Origin: JBCDLI01 sp038745535
Lineage (GTDB): Bacteria > Pseudomonadota > Alphaproteobacteria > Rhizobiales > Rhizobiaceae
Length of the DNA stretch: 17,873 nucleotides
NCBI GenBank assembly: GCA_038745535.1
Contig: JBCDLI010000053.1
Coordinates: 1 to 17,873, forward strand
Reading direction: 5' to 3'
Positions 15,467 through 17,873 of the stretch are shown one piece after another. Position numbers and translations under genes: made by a program. The notes under the pieces are model-generated. The model was given only the letters and a program-made list of their open reading frames with translations. It did not search any database and was not told the DNA's origin. The stretch's first letter is position 1. Each line of letters starts with the position of its first letter.

Positions 15467-16129
15467 TCATGCAGGGTCGCCGCCAAGTTCTTCTTCCAGT
15501 CGGATCACGGCGTTTTGAGCGTTCTCCATTGCGGGATAGACCGAAAGCGTCTCAGACCACGCTTTGAGGGCTGCCTCTTTTCGTCCCGTGCGTTCTAGAA
15601 TGATCGCCATGCCGGACAGCGCGCCGAAATGACGTGGTTCCAGTTCCAGCACGCGTGTGATGTCTGACATCGACTTTGCGTAGTTGTTCATCATGAAATG
15701 GACTGTCGCGCGCCGGTTCCAACCTTCGGCAAAATCGGGCTCCTGGGTAACGATCTGATCAAGATAATCGAGTGCGATGTGAAAGTCGCGTTCACGCGTC
15801 GCTTCTCGTGCCCAGTTCATCCAGAGATCGATTGTGGCGCTACCCGATTTGAACCATTCGGCCCAGATGGACTGCGCTATCGTCTCGGCGTAACTGCTGT
15901 TTGCTGCACGTTTCAAGTCGCCAAACAGCTCATCAAGGCGGCTCACTGCCTGTTCGAGCGGGACATCATCGGGTGTCGGTACAAGTGCCTCGTCCGAAGC
16001 GTCGGGAAGCTGCTCTTCGAGTTGGCGCTCGCCGTCTGGAAGGAAATCTTCCGGATTGATTTCATTGTTTTGAGCGTAGGCGGCACCGGTAATTGTGAGG
16101 CCCGCAAAAAGAAGTACTAAAAATCTCAT
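15467..16129 (-). CDS. Exported TPR-repeat protein
   Basis: This 220-residue protein has a signal peptide (MRFLVLLFAGLTITGAAYA|QNN) and is predicted to be periplasmic. An acidic segment (about 20-60) precedes three TPR units at about 101-134, 135-168 and 169-202 (for example DYLDQIVTQEPDFAEGWNRRA and ITRVLELEPRHFGALSGMA). TPR units mediate protein contacts, so an adaptor or scaffold role in the envelope is plausible; the partner is unknown. It lies between rpmJ and the alpha/beta hydrolase gene on the same strand. No Shine-Dalgarno precedes the ATG: the sequence read into the start is ACCCTCAGCGA. A weak promoter placed almost at the start codon raises the possibility of a leaderless message. 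Confidence 0.85.
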   Translation of the reverse strand: MRFLVLLFAGLTITGAAYAQNNEINPEDFLPDGERQLEEQLPDASDEALVPTPDDVPLEQAVSRLDELFGDLKRAANSSYAETIAQSIWAEWFKSGSATIDLWMNWAREATRERDFHIALDYLDQIVTQEPDFAEGWNRRATVHFMMNNYAKSMSDITRVLELEPRHFGALSGMAIILERTGRKEAALKAWSETLSVYPAMENAQNAVIRLEEELGGDPA

Positions 16130-16135
16130 TCGCTG

Positions 16136-16163
16136 AGGGTAGCCTTCAAACCCGCAGCGTCAA
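16136..16163 (-). promoter_or_regulatory. Weak candidate promoter of the TPR gene
   Basis: On the minus strand TTGACG (16158-16163) and TACCCT (16136-16141) are 16 bp apart. Transcription would start within a few bases of the ATG at 16129, which would fit the lack of a ribosome binding site. Only the key T, A and T of the -10 box match. Confidence 0.25.
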
Positions 16164-16190
16164 TTCAGAAAAATGTTATGCGTCAAACTT

Positions 16191-16219
16191 GCGCGATGCG
16201 CTGACAGAGCGCTTTGCGC
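16191..16219 (-). terminator. Hairpin after rpmJ, possible weak terminator
   Basis: A two-part stem, GCGC (16191-16194 with 16216-16219) and GCGCT/AGCGC (16198-16202 with 16208-16212), closes a 5-nt loop just downstream of the L36 stop. It has an internal 3x3 mismatch and no proper U run, so it may instead be an RNA-end-protecting stem. Confidence 0.3.
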
Positions 16220-16228
16220 GAAACGAAC

Positions 16229-16354
16229 TTAACCCTGACGCGCTTTGAAGCGCGGGTTTTGCTTGTTGATGATGTAAACGCGGCCCTTGCGGCGAACCAA
16301 ACGGTTGTTGCGGTCACGGCCCTTCAGCGACTTAAGCGAATTCTTGATTTTCAT
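16229..16354 (-). CDS. rpmJ: 50S ribosomal protein L36, cysteine-free type
   Basis: This 41-residue, strongly basic protein begins MKIKNSLKSLKGRDRNN and continues RLVRRKGRVYIINKQNPRFK to ARQG. It matches the L36 family of the large ribosomal subunit. It has none of the zinc-binding cysteines of the classical form and so belongs to the zinc-independent YkgO-like type, the usual L36 in Rhizobiales as I recall. AGAGG on the minus strand (16364-16368), 9 nt from the ATG, is a good ribosome binding site. The gene has its own promoter-like sequence in the 133-bp gap after purK. A terminator-like hairpin lies between that promoter and the start codon. The neighbours purEK upstream and the TPR gene downstream are on the same strand. 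Confidence 0.95.
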   Translation of the reverse strand: MKIKNSLKSLKGRDRNNRLVRRKGRVYIINKQNPRFKARQG

Positions 16355-16385
16355 TTTTCCAAGCCTCTGGCGGCGTGATTTCAAA

Positions 16386-16407
16386 CAAAAACGCGCCTGA
16401 AGCGCGT
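16386..16407 (-). terminator. Terminator-like hairpin between purK and rpmJ
   Basis: On the minus strand ACGCGC-TTCAG-GCGCGT is followed by a T run (16387-16391 as A on the + strand). The form is that of an intrinsic terminator for purEK, 81 bp after the purK stop. It lies downstream of the predicted rpmJ promoter, so it would also be at the 5' end of the L36 message. Confidence 0.6.
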
Positions 16408-16416
16408 GTTGGAAGC

Positions 16417-16445
16417 GGGATAGCCAAGTGCTGCTGCGGTGTCAA
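16417..16445 (-). promoter_or_regulatory. rpmJ promoter
   Basis: On the minus strand a perfect TTGACA (16440-16445) and TATCCC (16417-16422) are separated by exactly 17 bp. This is the best promoter match in the window. The transcript would start near 16410, just before the terminator-like hairpin. Confidence 0.6.
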
Positions 16446-16452
16446 CGCAGCA
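16432..16452. promoter_or_regulatory. Palindrome enclosing the rpmJ -35 box
   Basis: TGCTGCG (16432-16438) and CGCAGCA (16446-16452) are perfect inverted 7-mers around a 7-bp centre that contains most of the rpmJ -35 hexamer. A protein bound here would cover the promoter. Confidence 0.4.
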
Positions 16453-16487
16453 CGGCACCATGAGCAGGGTTGAGAAGGGTTTTTGCG

Positions 16488-17588
16488 CTACGTCTTTGGC
16501 AAAATTCGCGTGTAGTGACCCATTTTACGGCCGGGCCGTGCTTCCGTCTTCCCATAGTCGTGGACAACCAGATTATCTTGCCACGCGAGTGTCGGAATTT
16601 TCTCAATGTCATCGCCCAGCAAATTCGCCATGCTTGCATCGGAATGGCGTGACGGATCACCGAGTGGCAGGCCGGTAATTGCGCGTATGTGTTGTTCAAA
16701 TTGCGAGGTGCTGCATGCGGCCTCGGTCCAATGGCCGGAATTGTGAACACGGGGCGCGAATTCGTTGGCCTTGAGTTCGCCGTCGCGGGTGACGAAGAAC
16801 TCAAGGCCCAGCGTGCCGACATAGTTCAGCTTTTCTACCAGCGTCGTCGCAAGGCCTTGGGCCTTCGTCTCGATCTCAATTGCTACACCGGATGGCACCG
16901 CGGAGACGGACAGAATGCCGTTCTCGTGTGTGTTCCTCGCCGGGTCGAAGCACTTGACATCACCCGCAAGCGACCGCGTGACGATGACTGAAACCTCGCA
17001 TTCGAAGTCAATCAGCTTCTCCAAAACCGCAGGGGCATTTTTAATCAGTTTCAAAGCTTCTTCTGCGGAAGGCCCGTCGGGGGATATCCGGACTTGGCCC
17101 TTGCCATCGTAGCCGAAGCGTCTCGTTTTCAAGATGCCGTGGCCGTCGAAAGCAATCAGCGCTGTCTTGAGATCAGCCAGATTGTCAATGGTTGCAAACT
17201 CAGCCGCTTGGAGGCCGTTTTCATTCAAGAAACGCTTTTCGATTAGCCTATCTTGCGAGATCGCAAGCGCATCAAGCGGTGGATAAACGGCTGTTTCGCC
17301 AGTGCGGGAACGTATCGCCTCCACGTCCACATTTTCAAATTCGAACGTGATGACATCGCTTGCCTCGCTCAGTTCCGCCACTGCGCTCGCGTCACTGTAG
17401 TCGGCGCAAATTACACGATCGACGACCTGTGCGGCGGGGCAGTCTGCGGCTGGATCAAGGGCAATCGTCTTATAGCCGAGGCGCGCAGCGGCCATGGCCA
17501 ACATTCGTCCGAGTTGCCCACCGCCAATGATGCCGATTGACGAGCCACGGGGAATTGGGTTTGCAGATGACTGCGAGCTCAACGTCAT
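16488..17588 (-). CDS. purK: N5-carboxyaminoimidazole ribonucleotide synthase
   Basis: PurK uses ATP and bicarbonate to convert AIR to N5-CAIR in purine synthesis, and PurE then rearranges the product. The 366 residues are of normal length. The N-terminal domain has the dinucleotide-like loop IGIIGGGQLGRMLAMAA (about 18-34) and TFEFENVDVEAI. The ATP-grasp domain has TRRFGYDGKGQ, LEKLIDFECEVSVIV and the metal- and substrate-binding NEFAPRVHNSGHWT. The ATG at 17586-17588 overlaps the purE stop (ATGA), so the two are translated in a coupled way. A terminator-like hairpin follows at 16386-16407. Confidence 0.97.
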   Translation of the reverse strand: MTLSSQSSANPIPRGSSIGIIGGGQLGRMLAMAAARLGYKTIALDPAADCPAAQVVDRVICADYSDASAVAELSEASDVITFEFENVDVEAIRSRTGETAVYPPLDALAISQDRLIEKRFLNENGLQAAEFATIDNLADLKTALIAFDGHGILKTRRFGYDGKGQVRISPDGPSAEEALKLIKNAPAVLEKLIDFECEVSVIVTRSLAGDVKCFDPARNTHENGILSVSAVPSGVAIEIETKAQGLATTLVEKLNYVGTLGLEFFVTRDGELKANEFAPRVHNSGHWTEAACSTSQFEQHIRAITGLPLGDPSRHSDASMANLLGDDIEKIPTLAWQDNLVVHDYGKTEARPGRKMGHYTRILPKT

Positions 17589-17873
17589 GCGCCCGGTTCA
17601 TCGACCGGATGTTCGGCGACCTTCGCTGCCATTGCCGAACGGTAGTCTTGCAACCGCGTTGACAATGTCTCGTCGTTTACGGCGAGAATTGCGGCTGCCA
17701 TTAGCCCTGCATTCGTTGCTCCGGCATTGCCGATTGCCAGCGTTCCGACCGGTATGCCGCCTGGCATTTGCACGATTGAAAGAAGCGAATCCTGACCTGA
17801 AAGTGCTTTTGATTGGACCGGAACACCGAGAACCGGGAGCGTGGTGAGTGCGGCAGTCATGCCGGGGAGATGC
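17585..17873 (-). CDS. purE: N5-carboxyaminoimidazole ribonucleotide mutase, C-terminal part
   Basis: Only the last 95 codons or so are in the window; the N-terminus lies beyond base 17873. The reading frame enters as HLPGMTAALTTLPVLGVPV, matching the PurE core that follows the GGAAHLPG loop, then continues with DSLLSIVQMPGGIPVGTLAI and NAGLMAAAIL. PurE moves the carboxyl group of N5-CAIR to carbon 4, giving CAIR. The class I active-site serine and histidine are off the edge and cannot be checked. A methionine inside this segment at 17860 is internal, not the start. The stop overlaps the purK start by 4 nt, which defines a purEK operon. Confidence 0.95.
   Translation of the reverse strand, partial: HLPGMTAALTTLPVLGVPVQSKALSGQDSLLSIVQMPGGIPVGTLAIGNAGATNAGLMAAAILAVNDETLSTRLQDYRSAMAAKVAEHPVDEPGA

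Noticed and set aside
16239..16254. CGCGCTT/AAGCGCG palindrome
   Set aside because: It lies inside the conserved C-terminal codons of L36 and is explained by coding constraint.
1..17873. Search for a mobile or defence system (transposase, integrase, CRISPR repeats, toxin-antitoxin, restriction genes)
   Set aside because: None is visible. Every sizeable coding frame belongs to a core or conserved Rhizobiales family, with even base composition by eye.

Overview
The window reads as core chromosome of an alphaproteobacterium of the Hyphomicrobiales (Rhizobiales), probably a free-living relative of Brucella and Rhizobium. The evidence is the set of order-typical genes: an Omp10-like lipoprotein, a DUF459 SGNH-fold protein, a DUF1036 protein directly before pyruvate kinase, a DUF1244 protein, and a cysteine-free L36 gene beside purEK. 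Base composition is moderately GC-rich and looks even throughout. I see no transposase, integrase, phage gene, CRISPR array, toxin-antitoxin pair, tRNA or rRNA, and no gene-free stretch longer than about 150 bases.

Layout. 56-1546 (-) is a sigma-54-dependent response regulator, divergent from an M3 oligoendopeptidase F (1686-3542, +) with a perfect 14-bp palindrome between them. An Omp10-like lipoprotein (3651-4034) and a secreted 5'-nucleotidase with a C-terminal LysM domain (4179-6257) follow, closed by a clear intrinsic terminator. Then come ferrochelatase hemH (6422-7486), a large outer-membrane beta-barrel protein (7575-9290), a Tat-exported lytic transglycosylase (9375-10616) and a DUF459 SGNH-fold protein (10641-11957). 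All of these are on +.

DUF1244 (11960-12280, -) converges on the DUF459 gene and is divergent from a DUF1036 gene (12416-12898) that overlaps pyk (12895-14331) by 4 nt. The right end is entirely on the minus strand. In transcription order it holds purE (cut by the window edge), purK (ATGA overlap), rpmJ encoding L36, a TPR protein, and a membrane-anchored alpha/beta hydrolase that converges on pyk.

Functionally, much of the middle is cell envelope: secreted nucleotidase, beta-barrel, transglycosylase, DUF459 and Omp10-like proteins. The flanks are metabolism and translation: heme, glycolysis, purines, L36. I found no convincing new multi-gene system. The unusual material is at the level of control sequences and residues. 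There is a DUF459 protein with two SGNH catalytic residues replaced, and a three-element competing hairpin over its start codon. A hairpin hides the ribosome binding site of the beta-barrel gene. An iron-control-like element overlaps the hemH promoter. The L36 promoter has its -35 box inside a palindrome and a terminator-like hairpin just after the predicted transcription start.
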